Counted from the stretch's first letter, positions 1-9,680 are shown. The stretch: 64,000 bases of DNA from Actinobacillus sp. (GCA_020026155.1 JAHHQX010000005.1:1-64000), one strand, 5' to 3'. Numbers and translations: made by a program. Notes: a model not told the origin generated them from the letters alone.

Positions 1-829
1 CCGCAACTTCAAAACGCATGATTAAAGAACCAGTAGAAACTTTGTCACCTACTTTAATTAAGATTTCTTTAACAGTACCTGCGAATGGTGCTGGAACTTC
101 CATAGATGCTTTATCACCTTCAACAGTGATGATAGATTGTTCTTCAGCAACAGTATCGCCAACTTTAACCATGATTTCAGTTACGTTAACTTCATCACCA
201 CCAATGTCTGGAACATTTACATCTTTGATTGCAGATGTTGCTGCCGCTGCAGGTGCTGCTGCTTGTGCTGCTGGAGCTGGTGCTGCATCAGTTGCGCTTC
301 CTGCAACTTCAAAACGCATGATTAAAGAACCAGTAGAAACTTTGTCACCTACTTTGATTAAGATTTCTTTAACAGTACCTGCGATTGGTGCTGGAACTTC
401 CATAGATGCTTTATCACCTTCAACAGTGATTAAAGATTGTTCTTCAGCAACAGTGTCGCCAACTTTAACCATAATTTCAGTTACGTTAACTTCATCACCG
501 CCGATATCTGGAACGCAAACATCAACCACTTTTGATGCTGCAGGTGCTGCTGCTGGAGCAGGGGCTGCTTGAGCTGGCGCTGGCGCAGCTGCTGCGTCTG
601 CACCTTCAAGGATTAACATTGGGGTACCAGTTGTAACTTTGTCGCCCACTTTTACGAGAACTTCTTTTACAACGCCTGCTTCTGGTGCAGGAACTTCCAT
701 AGATGCTTTGTCGCCTTCTACATTGATAACAGATTGGTCAACTGCGATTTTGTCGCCTGGTTTTACCATTACTTCCGTTACTGTTACTTCGTCACTACCA
801 ATATCAGGAATATTGATTTGTTTTGTCAT
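1..829 (-). CDS. aceF: Pyruvate dehydrogenase E2, dihydrolipoyl acetyltransferase (N-terminal part, runs off the window)
   Basis: E2 carries acetyl groups on lipoyl-lysine swinging arms from E1 to CoA in the cytoplasmic pyruvate dehydrogenase complex. Translating the reverse strand from the ATG at 829 gives three lipoyl domains, each with the GDKAS lipoylation motif. The lysine codons are at 707-709, 410-412 and 110-112 (residues 41, 140 and 240), joined by Ala/Pro-rich linkers. Three lipoyl domains match the E. coli arrangement. The second and third domains are near-identical at DNA level with a 300-bp period. The peripheral-subunit-binding and catalytic domains lie outside the window. The gene follows aceE by 76 bp on the same strand, so the two are an operon. 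Identification is secure; only the C-terminal part is unseen. Confidence 0.97.
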   Translation of the reverse strand, partial: MTKQINIPDIGSDEVTVTEVMVKPGDKIAVDQSVINVEGDKASMEVPAPEAGVVKEVLVKVGDKVTTGTPMLILEGADAAAAPAPAQAAPAPAAAPAASKVVDVCVPDIGGDEVNVTEIMVKVGDTVAEEQSLITVEGDKASMEVPAPIAGTVKEILIKVGDKVSTGSLIMRFEVAGSATDAAPAPAAQAAAPAAAATSAIKDVNVPDIGGDEVNVTEIMVKVGDTVAEEQSIITVEGDKASMEVPAPFAGTVKEILIKVGDKVSTGSLIMRFEVA

Positions 830-848
830 TTTTATTTTCCTTGTTAGT

Positions 849-872
849 AGGTGAGCATAAAAATGCTCACCT
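849..872 (-). promoter_or_regulatory. Intercistronic hairpin between aceE and aceF
   Basis: A perfect 10-bp inverted repeat (AGGTGAGCAT, loop AAAA) lies between the aceE stop and the aceF start. No T-run follows on the reverse strand, so it is probably an RNA-processing or mRNA-stability element that sets the E1/E2 ratio rather than a full terminator. That role is inferred. Confidence 0.6.
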
Positions 873-905
873 TTGGGTTAAAAGAGGTTACGTGAATAAC
901 CCGAC

Positions 906-3575
906 TTATGCGTAAAGTGGGTTAATGCGGTCTGCATCGATACCATATTTAGCAATTGCATCTGCGATAGCTTGTTTTTCAACTTTACCTTCTTTAGCAA
1001 GTGCAGAAAGTGCAGCAATTACAACATGGTGAGCGTTCACTTCGAAGTGTTCACGTAAGTTTTCACGGCTGTCAGAACGACCGAAACCGTCAGTACCTAA
1101 TACAGTGTAGTTTGTAGTTGGTACGAATGCACGGATTTGTTCTGGGAATAGTTTCACGTAGTCAGTTGCAACGATAGCAGGTGCATCGTTCATTACTTGA
1201 GTTACGTATGGAACACGTGGAGTTTCTGTTGGGTGTAACATGTTCCAACGAACAGTGGTTTCACCTTCACGTGCAGCTTCAGTAAATGAAGTTGCGCTAT
1301 AAACATCAGAGCTAATACCGAAGTCTTTAGCCAATAATTGAGCAGCTTCACGAACGTGGCGTAAGATTGCACCAGAACCAAGTAATTGAACTTTACCTTT
1401 TTCTTTGCCTTCTGATTTAACAGTTTCAAATTTGTAAAGACCTTTACGAATACCTTCTTCAGCACCTTCAGGCATTGCTGGTTGATCGTAAGTTTCGTTT
1501 AAGGTTGTGATGTAGTAGTAAACATTTTCTTGTTCTGGACCATACATACGGCGGATACCGTCTTGGATGATTACTGGAACTTCAAATGCGAATGCTGGAT
1601 CGTAAGAGATACAGTTAGGAATGATTGAAGATTGAATATGGCTGTGACCATCTTCGTGTTGTAAACCTTCACCATTTAATGTTGTACGACCAGAAGTACC
1701 ACCGATCATGAAACCACGTGCTAATTGGTCACCCGCTAACCACATTAAGTCACCAACACGTTGGAAACCAAACATAGAGTAGTAAACGAAGAATGGAATC
1801 ATTGGCACATCATTTACAGAGTAAGATGTTGCTGCTGCGATCCAAGATGCTGTTGCACCTTGTTCATTGATACCTTCTTGTAGAACTTGACCATCAGTTG
1901 CTTCACGATAGTAAGCTACTTGATCACGGTCTTGTGGAACGTAAGTTTGACCGTTCGGGTTGTAGATACCGATTTGACGGAATAAACCTTCCATACCGAA
2001 TGTACGAGCTTCATCCGCTACGATAGGAACGATATGTTGTCCAAGACCTTGTTTTTTCAATAGGATATTTAAAGTACGAACGAACGCCATAGTCGTAGAG
2101 ATAGGGCGAGCTTGTGCTTCAAATAATTGAGAGAATTCTTCTAACGCAGGAACGTCTAATTGTTGTGTAAAGCGCGGTAAACGGCTTGGTACATAACCTT
2201 TTAATTCGTTACGACGTGCGTGTAAGTATTTGTATTCTTCAGAATCTTCTTTGAATGTGATGTATGGAAGTTTTTCAACTTCTTCATCAGTTAAGTTAAT
2301 GTTGAAGAAATCACGGATGTGTTTAACGCTGTCCATGTTAAGTTTTTTAACTTGGTGAGCAATGTTACGACCTTCAGCCGCAGCACCCATACCGTAACCT
2401 TTAACAGTGTGCATAAGGATAACGCATGGTTGACCTTTCACTTCTTTCGCTGCTTTATATGCTGCGAATACTTTAAGTGGGTCATGACCACCACGAGTTA
2501 AAGTAGAAAGTTCTTCATCAGTCATATCTGCAACTAATGCAGCAGTTTCTGGGTAACGACCGAAGAAGTGTTCACGCATGTATGCAGGATCTTTAGAAGA
2601 AATAGTTTGGTAGTCACCATCTACAACTTCCATCATAAGTTGCATTAATTTACCGCTCTTATCTTTTTCGAATAATGCATCCCATTTGCTGCTCCAAAGA
2701 ACTTTGATAACTTTCCAGCCAGCGCCAGTGAAGTTAGCTTCAAGTTCTTGAACGATTTTGCTGTTACCAGTAACTGGACCGTCAAGACGTTGTAAGTTAC
2801 AGTTGATAACAAATACTAAGTTATCAAGTTTTTCACGTGCAGCGAATGCTAAAGCACCACGTGATTCTACTTCGTCCATTTCACCGTCACCTAAGTAAGC
2901 GTAAACGGTTTGTTCGCTAGTATCTTTTAAGTTACGGTTATGTAAGTATTTTAAGAAACGAGCTTGGTAGATTGCGTTCAATGGACCAAGACCCATAGAA
3001 ACGGTAGAGAATTGCCAGAAATCAGGCATTAATTTAGGGTGAGGGTAAGAAGAAAGACCTTTACCATGAACTTCTTGACGGAAGTTGTTCATTTGTTCTT
3101 CTGTTAAACGACCTTCAACGAATGCACGAGCATACATACCTGGCGCACTGTGACCTTGGAAGTAAACTAAGTCACCGCCATCTTTTTCGTTGCGTGCACG
3201 GAAAATATGGTTGTAAGCAACTTCATACATAGTTGCTTCAGATTGATAAGTTGCGATATGACCACCGAGTTCTAAATCTTTTTTAGATGCACGAAGAACC
3301 ATCATTACCGCATTCCAACGAATCGCAGCGCGAATACGTTTTTCTAAGTCTAAGTTACCTGGATATTGTGGTTGTTCTGAAACAGGAATGGTATTGATAT
3401 AGTCTGTTGTAAGACCAGAAGGTAGAGAAACAGCTTGTGAACGTGCGTGTTGCATAAGTTGTTCGATGATGTATTGGGCTCTTTCTGTACCTTCTTCACG
3501 AATAACTGAGTCAATAGCTAATAACCAATCTTTAGTTTCGACTGGATCTACGTCATTTCTTAATGTATCTGACAT
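906..3575 (-). CDS. aceE: Pyruvate dehydrogenase E1 component
   Basis: Homodimeric thiamine-diphosphate-dependent E1, which decarboxylates pyruvate and reductively acetylates the E2 lipoyl groups. The protein is 889 residues, the usual size for the single-chain gammaproteobacterial E1. It contains the GDGEMDEVES thiamine-diphosphate/Mg motif and the typical C-terminal transketolase-like domain. The start was set at the ATG at 3575, giving MSDTLRNDVDP, because AAGGAAAAG precedes it. An upstream in-frame ATG at 3671 would add 32 atypical residues. It is the first gene of aceE-aceF. No pdhR lies upstream; dapE is divergent instead, so control by a local PdhR is not evident. Identification is very secure. 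Confidence 0.97.
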   Translation of the reverse strand: MSDTLRNDVDPVETKDWLLAIDSVIREEGTERAQYIIEQLMQHARSQAVSLPSGLTTDYINTIPVSEQPQYPGNLDLEKRIRAAIRWNAVMMVLRASKKDLELGGHIATYQSEATMYEVAYNHIFRARNEKDGGDLVYFQGHSAPGMYARAFVEGRLTEEQMNNFRQEVHGKGLSSYPHPKLMPDFWQFSTVSMGLGPLNAIYQARFLKYLHNRNLKDTSEQTVYAYLGDGEMDEVESRGALAFAAREKLDNLVFVINCNLQRLDGPVTGNSKIVQELEANFTGAGWKVIKVLWSSKWDALFEKDKSGKLMQLMMEVVDGDYQTISSKDPAYMREHFFGRYPETAALVADMTDEELSTLTRGGHDPLKVFAAYKAAKEVKGQPCVILMHTVKGYGMGAAAEGRNIAHQVKKLNMDSVKHIRDFFNINLTDEEVEKLPYITFKEDSEEYKYLHARRNELKGYVPSRLPRFTQQLDVPALEEFSQLFEAQARPISTTMAFVRTLNILLKKQGLGQHIVPIVADEARTFGMEGLFRQIGIYNPNGQTYVPQDRDQVAYYREATDGQVLQEGINEQGATASWIAAATSYSVNDVPMIPFFVYYSMFGFQRVGDLMWLAGDQLARGFMIGGTSGRTTLNGEGLQHEDGHSHIQSSIIPNCISYDPAFAFEVPVIIQDGIRRMYGPEQENVYYYITTLNETYDQPAMPEGAEEGIRKGLYKFETVKSEGKEKGKVQLLGSGAILRHVREAAQLLAKDFGISSDVYSATSFTEAAREGETTVRWNMLHPTETPRVPYVTQVMNDAPAIVATDYVKLFPEQIRAFVPTTNYTVLGTDGFGRSDSRENLREHFEVNAHHVVIAALSALAKEGKVEKQAIADAIAKYGIDADRINPLYA

Positions 3576-3903
3576 AGTCTTTTCCTTTTTTGTTAAAAAG
3601 TTAATGATATGTTTAATTAAAAAATTAAACGGTGGAGTAAACTGAATAATAATTGTACAAATTAACGTCAAAACTTAGCAAATGTAAATATAAAGTTAAT
3701 TTTAAGTACTCGGGTTGCTATTCTAGTACGAAAACTCAGAAAGTGCGACACCTTTTATAAGTAATGATCTAAAAATAAAATGTTAATTATGTTACGTCTG
3801 AGTAAAAAACACGCAAAGTGTGTGTAAAGTAGTAAATTTCTATGTCATAAATTGATTTAGAACAGATAAAATTACCGCATGCTCAAATATTAAGGAATAA
3901 AAT
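3576..3903. promoter_or_regulatory. Divergent aceE/dapE control region
   Basis: AT-rich 328-bp region with no gene. On the reverse strand a TACAAT hexamer (3652-3657) is a plausible -10 for aceE, but I see no strong -35 for it. A palindrome GTTTAATT/AATTAAAC near 3611-3629 lies in the presumed aceE leader. The dapE promoter should lie at its right end. No clear PdhR, FNR or CRP operator was recognised. Confidence 0.35.
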
Positions 3904-5049
3904 ATGCAAGATAATGGGATGGGTCCGACCATTGACCTCGCACAAATGTTGATAAAACGACCAAGTATTAGTCCAAATGATGAAGGATGTCAGGAAATCT
4001 TAAAAACACGATTACGCGATAAAGGATTTGATATTACGACTTTGCATTTTGATGATACGCATAACTTGTGGGCAACGCATGGACAGGGTGAGCCAGTTTT
4101 CGTATTTGCAGGACATACAGATGTGGTCCCTGTTGGCGATGAATCCCAATGGGACACGCCCCCATTTTCGGGCAAAATTATGGGAGATCGTTTAATTGGA
4201 CGAGGAGCTGCCGATATGAAAGGCTCTCTTGCTGCAATGATTGTGGCTGCAGAAAATTTTGTAACCGCATACCCTCATCATAAAGGAACGGTCGCATTTC
4301 TTATCACTTCCGATGAAGAAGATAGTGGTAAAAACGGGACTAAGCGAGTGGTAGAATGGCTGATGGAAAAACAGCAACCTGTTACTTATTGTTTGGTCGG
4401 AGAGCCGAGTAGTACGGAAAAACTAGGAGATGTTGTTAAAAATGGACGCCGTGGTTCCTTAATCGGCTACCTCCGTATTTTTGGCATACAGGGGCATGTG
4501 GCATATCCGCATTTAGCCGAGAATCCTATTCACCGTGCATTACCTTTTTTAAATCAATTGGTTAATTATGAATGGGATAAAGGAAATGAATTTTTCCCGA
4601 AAACCAGTTTACAAATTACTAATATTCATGCAGGGCAGGGCAGTACGAATGTAATTCCACCTTATGTAGATATTCAATTTAATCTCCGCTATAGCTCTGA
4701 TCTTACCCATGAAATTATAGAAAACGTTGTTGAAACCTTATTAAAAGAGAATGGGTTAAAATATGAAATAAAGTGGCATTTATCAGGAAAACCATTCTTT
4801 ACCGCGCCAGGGCGTTTTACGGATGCCGTTAGATCTGCTGTAAAAAGTGTTACACAAGTAGATAGTGAATTAAATACAACTGGTGGCACATCAGATGGGC
4901 GTTTTATTGCACAAACGGGCGCCGATGTCGTTGAGTTAGGTCCGATAAATGCCTTGATTCATAAAGTAAATGAATGGACATCTTGTCAAGATTTAATCCA
5001 GCTTGAAAAAATCTATCAATTAATTTTAGAAGATTTATTGATTAAGTGA
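3904..5049 (+). CDS. dapE: Succinyl-diaminopimelate desuccinylase
   Basis: Zn-dependent M20 hydrolase that removes succinate from N-succinyl-L,L-diaminopimelate in the lysine/diaminopimelate pathway, supplying peptidoglycan precursor. The protein has 381 residues; the family is usually about 377. Metal and catalytic motifs are intact: GHTDVVP (H71), GRGAADMKG (D104), TSDEE (catalytic E138, ligand E139), GEPSS (E167) and IHKVNE (H353). The succinylase dapD lies elsewhere in the window at 20265. Six bp separate it from the M15 peptidase gene, so dapE, the peptidase and ytfJ look like one operon. The first few residues (MQDNGMGPTI) are longer than usual, and the start could be the ATG at codon 6. 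Confidence 0.96.
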   Translation: MQDNGMGPTIDLAQMLIKRPSISPNDEGCQEILKTRLRDKGFDITTLHFDDTHNLWATHGQGEPVFVFAGHTDVVPVGDESQWDTPPFSGKIMGDRLIGRGAADMKGSLAAMIVAAENFVTAYPHHKGTVAFLITSDEEDSGKNGTKRVVEWLMEKQQPVTYCLVGEPSSTEKLGDVVKNGRRGSLIGYLRIFGIQGHVAYPHLAENPIHRALPFLNQLVNYEWDKGNEFFPKTSLQITNIHAGQGSTNVIPPYVDIQFNLRYSSDLTHEIIENVVETLLKENGLKYEIKWHLSGKPFFTAPGRFTDAVRSAVKSVTQVDSELNTTGGTSDGRFIAQTGADVVELGPINALIHKVNEWTSCQDLIQLEKIYQLILEDLLIK

Positions 5050-5055
5050 GGCAAT

Positions 5056-5742
5056 ATGCAAGAAGAAGCGGTTTTAACGGGAAAAACACGTGCACATTTA
5101 CATGCGCTCTCAGCGGAAGGGCATTATTTACAACCCGAAGTAGCCGAAGCGTTTAAAAAATTACAAGAGGCCGCTAAAGAAGCAGGATTTAATTTACAAC
5201 CAGCGAGCAGTTTTCGTGATTTTGAGCGCCAAAAAGCGATTTGGAATGCGAAATTTACTGGACAACGTAAGGTTCATGATGATACAAGTACACCTATCGA
5301 GCTAGCTGGAATGGATGAGTGGCAAAAATGCCAAGCAATTTTACGTTGGTCTGCATTACCGGGACTGAGTCGTCATCACTGGGGAACGGAAATAGATATT
5401 TATGATCCTGACTTACTTCCTCAAGGAAAAGCGTTACAATTAGAACCGTGGGAATACGAATTAGGTGGCTATTTTTATACGTTAACTGAATGGTTAAAAG
5501 ATCACGCCCCGAAATTCGGATTTTCTTTTTGTTTTCTTAATTTACCTGAACAATATTTATTTGGGCGAGAACCATGGCATTTAACGTATTTACCGCTCTC
5601 CCAAACGCTTGCTCAGCAAATGAATAAACAAGTATTATTAAATGCATGGGAAAATGAGGATCTAGCCGGCAAAGCAACGCTAGTATCTCATTTAGATGAA
5701 ATTTTTACTCACTACTTTATAAAGGATAAAAACGAAAAATGA
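5056..5742 (+). CDS. M15-family D-alanyl-D-alanine carboxypeptidase-like protein
   Basis: Predicted zinc peptidase of the VanY/M15B type, acting on D-Ala-D-Ala or related peptidoglycan peptides. The 228 residues contain the M15 signature SRHHWGTEID (H107 and D114 as zinc ligands) and EPWHLTYLP (catalytic E172, ligand H175). No obvious signal peptide is visible, which is unusual for a wall hydrolase, so it may act on cytoplasmic peptides or be exported in an unrecognised way. It lies between dapE (6-bp gap) and ytfJ (4-bp ATGA overlap), suggesting translational coupling and a link to diaminopimelate or peptidoglycan turnover. Family assignment is firm; the substrate is inferred. Confidence 0.88.
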   Translation: MQEEAVLTGKTRAHLHALSAEGHYLQPEVAEAFKKLQEAAKEAGFNLQPASSFRDFERQKAIWNAKFTGQRKVHDDTSTPIELAGMDEWQKCQAILRWSALPGLSRHHWGTEIDIYDPDLLPQGKALQLEPWEYELGGYFYTLTEWLKDHAPKFGFSFCFLNLPEQYLFGREPWHLTYLPLSQTLAQQMNKQVLLNAWENEDLAGKATLVSHLDEIFTHYFIKDKNEK

Positions 5743-6287
5743 ATAAAAAGTTATTGTTAAGCAGCGTGCTTTTTTTTGCAGGTTTAGCACAAGCAAATAA
5801 TATTCACCTTAATCAGCCTCTACCGGCAGTAACAGTAACTGATTCTGGCGAAGTGACTTTACACGATGGCAAAATTGGTCACAAACCTTGGTATAGCCAA
5901 GAATTAAAAGGGAAAGTACGCGTTCTGCAACATATTGCGGGACGCGTAAGCGCACAAAAAATGAATAACGATTTAATGGTGCTTCTTGGAAAAGAAAAAT
6001 TAAATCCAAAAGACTACCAAACAACAACGATTATTAATGGTGATGATGAAATGTTTGGTACGGGATTCTTAATCCAACGTGCGGTAAATAACGGTAAAAA
6101 GGATCACCCAGGAACCCAAGTAGTCATGGATAATGAGGGTGTTGTTAAAAAAGCATGGGATCTTAAACCAGAAGATAGCCTTATCGTTGTATTAGATAAA
6201 GCGGGGAAAGTACGCTTTGTGAATGAAGGTAAACTCACCCAAGCACAAATCAAAGAAGTCCTTGATTTAACGCAAAAATTACAATAA
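5739..6287 (+). CDS. ytfJ: YtfJ family periplasmic protein
   Basis: Exported protein of the YtfJ family, with a thioredoxin-like fold related to peroxiredoxins and no established biochemical function. The 182-residue product begins with a clear signal peptide (MNKKLLLSSVLFFAGLAQA). Hallmarks of the family are the Gly/Lys-rich KGKVRVLQHIAGR segment and the C-terminal IVVLDKAGKVRFVNEG. It has no CxxC pair, so classical disulfide chemistry is unlikely. Its ATG overlaps the stop of the M15 gene by 4 bp. A strong hairpin plus T-run follows, making it the last gene of the dapE operon. Confidence 0.88.
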   Translation: MNKKLLLSSVLFFAGLAQANNIHLNQPLPAVTVTDSGEVTLHDGKIGHKPWYSQELKGKVRVLQHIAGRVSAQKMNNDLMVLLGKEKLNPKDYQTTTIINGDDEMFGTGFLIQRAVNNGKKDHPGTQVVMDNEGVVKKAWDLKPEDSLIVVLDKAGKVRFVNEGKLTQAQIKEVLDLTQKLQ

Positions 6288-6314
6288 GTTTTATTAAAAA
6301 GTTAAAATCAAAGT

Positions 6315-6357
6315 AAATTTGCCTATTTTTTTCATGGAGAATAGGCAAATTTTTTTT
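6315..6357 (+). terminator. Rho-independent terminator after ytfJ
   Basis: 12-bp inverted repeat AAATTTGCCTAT / ATAGGCAAATTT (6315-6326 and 6341-6352) running into a T-tract. It closes the dapE-M15-ytfJ operon. Confidence 0.85.
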
Positions 6358-6719
6358 AACATTTTTAAAAAATTTTGTTAAACTTCGCGCCCCGTTATTA
6401 CAAAATAACAAAGGAATATAGAAGAGTAGAAAAAACAGTTAAACCCCTACATTTTTTAGTACTTTTTAAGTAAATTCTATCAAAATAGGGGATAAGTTAG
6501 ACTATAGAACAATATGAATATAAATTTTTCTAACTTTTTAATTTTAAAAGTAAATTTCTATTCTGATTTTTGAGATTGCCAGAATTATCAGCAAAGGCGT
6601 TATTTTTCTGTGATTATAATCACATTTTTAACATTTGCATTACACTAAACTTACAAAATGGATTACAATCTCGCCCAGTTAGTTTTTTTATTTATCTTTA
6701 ACTATTAAATGGAGCTTAT
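6358..6719 (+). promoter_or_regulatory. lldP upstream region with CRP operator at 6609-6624
   Basis: A long AT-rich region without genes. At 6609-6624 it holds TGTGATTATAATCACA, a perfect palindrome matching the CRP consensus TGTGA-N6-TCACA. A TAAACT hexamer at 6646-6651 is placed so that transcription would begin near 6658, putting the operator centre (6616.5) close to -41.5, the class II CRP geometry. The regulatory reading is inferred but the site is visible. It would make L-lactate uptake catabolite-controlled. Confidence 0.75.
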
Positions 6720-8315
6720 ATGGCACTTTTTTTGAGTATCTTTCCGATTGTTTTACTCATTTATTTAATGGTAAAACGTAAGGCATGGCCTTCTTATGTT
6801 GCACTTCCATGGATCGCAGCAGTTATTTTGATTATTCAATTGGTTTATTTTAAAACCGATATCGTAACTGTTAGTGCGAACATCATGTCAGCATTAATCG
6901 CTGTTCAAACACCGATTACTGTTATCTTCGGTGCAATTTTATTTAACCGTTTCTGTGATGTTTCTGGTGTAACAGATACATTACGTAAGTGGTTAGGGCA
7001 CATCAATCCAAATCCAGTCGCACAATTGATGATCATCGGTTGGGCATTTGCATTCATGATTGAAGGTGCGAGTGGTTTCGGTACCCCAGCAGCAATTGCT
7101 GCACCAATTCTTGTTGGTTTAGGTTTCCCACCATTACGCGTAGCAATGCTTGCGCTTGTGATGAACTCTGTACCCGTTTCTTTCGGTGCAGTAGGTACAC
7201 CAACTTGGTTCGGTTTTGCACCATTAAATCTTCCAACACATGAAATTCTACAAGTTGGGGCAATTAGTGCAATCATCCACGCATTCGCATCAATTGTGAT
7301 TCCTGTAATGGCATTACGTTTCATCGTAAGCTGGCAACAAATTCGCAAAAATATCGTATTTATCTACATCAGTGTTTTCGCTTGTGTAATTCCTTACGTA
7401 TTAATTGCATTTGTAAACTATGAATTCCCTGCATTAGTAGGTGGTGCTGTAGGTCTATTTATCTCTGTTTGGGCAGCTAATAAAGGTTGGGGTCTTGAAA
7501 AAGATGAAAGCCACACTGAAGCAAGTGCTGTAACAGGTAAAGCATTAAGTAAAGCACTTTTCCCTACAGGTTTATTAATTTTTATCCTTATCATTACACG
7601 TATTAAACAACTTCCATTCAAAGGAATGTTAAACGATGCAACACATTGGGTAGGGGGACAATTAGGCTCTTTAGGTTACTTCGATGTAAGTAAAGGTTTA
7701 GTATTAAGTTTAAATCATATCTTCGGTACTGATATTACTTCTAGCTACAAACTTTTATATGTACCAGCATTAATTCCATTTGTAATCACAGTGTTAATCG
7801 CAGTACCGGTATTTGCAATTTCAGCAAAACAAACTGGTGCTATTTTTAAAGAAAGTTTACAACAAAGTCGTAACCCATTCTTAGCATTAGTAGGCGCATT
7901 AATCATGGTTAAATTAATGTTAGTTGGTGGTGATCATTCAATGGTTAAAATCATTGGTAAAAGCTTCGCAGAAGCTACAGGTCATTATTGGACATTATTT
8001 GCTGCTTATTTAGGTGCTATCGGTTCATTCTTCTCTGGATCTAACACTGTATCTAACTTAACATTTGGTAGTGTTCAATTATCAACAGCTGAAATGACAG
8101 GCTTATCAGCAACCTTAATTCTTGCATTACAATCTGTTGGTGGTGCAATGGGTAACATGGTATGTATTAATAATATCGTAGCGGTAAGTTCAGTATTAAA
8201 TATTGATAATCAAGAAGGTACTATCATTAAGAAAACAATCGTTCCAATGATTGTTTACGGTATTATCGCAGCGGCTGTTGCATTAACAATAATCCCACTA
8301 TTTTTTCATGTGTAA
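6720..8315 (+). CDS. lldP: L-lactate permease
   Basis: Inner-membrane lactate-proton symporter of the LctP family. The 531-residue protein is hydrophobic throughout, with about a dozen predicted membrane segments, and has the conserved EGASGFGTPAAIAAPILVGLG and SGSNTVSNLTFG stretches of the family. Length is normal. The ATG is preceded by ATGGAGCTTAT, an acceptable ribosome site. It precedes lldD on the same strand (174-bp gap with a stem-loop), so uptake and oxidation of lactate are genetically linked. No lldR-type regulator lies next to it; the CRP palindrome upstream is the visible control element. Confidence 0.95.
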   Translation: MALFLSIFPIVLLIYLMVKRKAWPSYVALPWIAAVILIIQLVYFKTDIVTVSANIMSALIAVQTPITVIFGAILFNRFCDVSGVTDTLRKWLGHINPNPVAQLMIIGWAFAFMIEGASGFGTPAAIAAPILVGLGFPPLRVAMLALVMNSVPVSFGAVGTPTWFGFAPLNLPTHEILQVGAISAIIHAFASIVIPVMALRFIVSWQQIRKNIVFIYISVFACVIPYVLIAFVNYEFPALVGGAVGLFISVWAANKGWGLEKDESHTEASAVTGKALSKALFPTGLLIFILIITRIKQLPFKGMLNDATHWVGGQLGSLGYFDVSKGLVLSLNHIFGTDITSSYKLLYVPALIPFVITVLIAVPVFAISAKQTGAIFKESLQQSRNPFLALVGALIMVKLMLVGGDHSMVKIIGKSFAEATGHYWTLFAAYLGAIGSFFSGSNTVSNLTFGSVQLSTAEMTGLSATLILALQSVGGAMGNMVCINNIVAVSSVLNIDNQEGTIIKKTIVPMIVYGIIAAAVALTIIPLFFHV

Positions 8316-8426
8316 TTAATGAAAAAAGAGTTGGCAAAATGTAAAAATAATGTAAAATTAACACCCGTAACCCGCCGTTTTTAAATATTAAATTTACATA
8401 AATGGTAGGAGTTTGTTTTAAAATAT

Positions 8427-8446
8427 CTGCCGACAAAAGTCGGCAG
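8427..8446 (+). promoter_or_regulatory. Stem-loop between lldP and lldD
   Basis: Perfect 8-bp stem CTGCCGAC/GTCGGCAG with an AAAA loop and no T-run. It is likely an mRNA-processing or stability element, or a weak attenuator, separating permease and dehydrogenase expression. Function is inferred. Confidence 0.55.
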
Positions 8447-8489
8447 GTTATCATCATTTAACAATCCTTTTATACATAAGGAGAGGATT

Positions 8490-9680
8490 ATGAGTTTCGA
8501 TATTAATGTGAAATATCCTAGCGTTGAATATTTACGCCGTCGCGCTAAACAACGTATGCCACGTTTTTCTTACGACTACTTAACTGAAGGTTGTAACGAA
8601 GACATCAACGTTCACAAAAATACTGCGGAAATTCGCGAAGTAGAAGTATTGTCACGTTACATGACTGACTACCGTGAATCTTCAATGAAAAAAGAGTTAT
8701 TTGGCGAAGTTTATGATGCACCATTCGGTATCAGTGCCGTTGGTCTTCAAGGTTTAATGTGGCCAAATAGCCCTGAAATTCTTGCGAAAACCTCAAAAGA
8801 ACACAACATTCCATTCATGCTTTCAACTGTAACTACAATGAGCATTGAAGAATGTGCGAAAATTACTGATGGTCGTTTCTGGTTCCAACTTTACTACCCT
8901 AAAAACGACGAATACCGTAAAGATATCTTAAAACGTGCATGGGATAACGGCTGTCGCGTACTTTGCTTATTAGCAGACGTACCGACCTTCGGTTACCGTC
9001 CTAAAGATATCTATAACGGTTTTGGTATGCCACCTGCAATGTACTTCCGTAACATTGTAAATGCGGCAACTAAACCAACTTGGGCAATCGAAACTCTAGA
9101 AAATGGCGTATTACCACGCTTCAAAACTCTTGAAAAATACATGAACAAAGGTATGGACCTTCGTCAATTAGGTATCTTCATGGATGACTTCTTTGATGGT
9201 AAATTAACTGTTGATCGTATTAAAGGTATTCAAGACATTTGGCCAGGTAAAATCGTTATCAAAGGTATGGCGAGTCCAGAAGATGCACAAACTGCATTAG
9301 ATCTTAACGTTGACGGTGTTATCGTGTCTAACCACGGTGGTCGTCAATTAGATGCTGGTCCATCAAGTATCGCAACCTTAAAACCAATCCTAGACGTATT
9401 AAAAGGCAAAATGACCGTTATGATGGATAGTGGTATGCGCAGTGGTCCAGATATTGCTAACTGTATCGCAAGCGGTGCTGAATTCTGTTTCTTAGGTCGT
9501 GCTTGGATGTACGGTGTTGGTGCATTAGGTAAGAAAGGTGGTGACCAAGTTGCTCAAATCTTGAAACGCGAATTCTTACAAGTAATGCAACAATTGAACT
9601 GTGATAAAGTAGAACACTTACCAGACTACTTAATCAAACCTGCTAAATCAATCGAATTACCAGGTAAAGTTCAAAAATAA
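8490..9680 (+). CDS. lldD: FMN-dependent L-lactate dehydrogenase
   Basis: Membrane-associated flavoenzyme oxidising L-lactate to pyruvate and passing electrons to quinones. The 396 residues show the alpha-hydroxy-acid dehydrogenase signature SNHGGRQLD with the catalytic histidine, an FMN-binding DSGMRSGPDI segment, and PAMYFRN in the membrane-loop region. The start is supported by AAGGAGAGG. It is co-directional with lldP and followed by a strong terminator. Pyruvate made here feeds the pyruvate dehydrogenase encoded at the left end of the window. Confidence 0.95.
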   Translation: MSFDINVKYPSVEYLRRRAKQRMPRFSYDYLTEGCNEDINVHKNTAEIREVEVLSRYMTDYRESSMKKELFGEVYDAPFGISAVGLQGLMWPNSPEILAKTSKEHNIPFMLSTVTTMSIEECAKITDGRFWFQLYYPKNDEYRKDILKRAWDNGCRVLCLLADVPTFGYRPKDIYNGFGMPPAMYFRNIVNAATKPTWAIETLENGVLPRFKTLEKYMNKGMDLRQLGIFMDDFFDGKLTVDRIKGIQDIWPGKIVIKGMASPEDAQTALDLNVDGVIVSNHGGRQLDAGPSSIATLKPILDVLKGKMTVMMDSGMRSGPDIANCIASGAEFCFLGRAWMYGVGALGKKGGDQVAQILKREFLQVMQQLNCDKVEHLPDYLIKPAKSIELPGKVQK

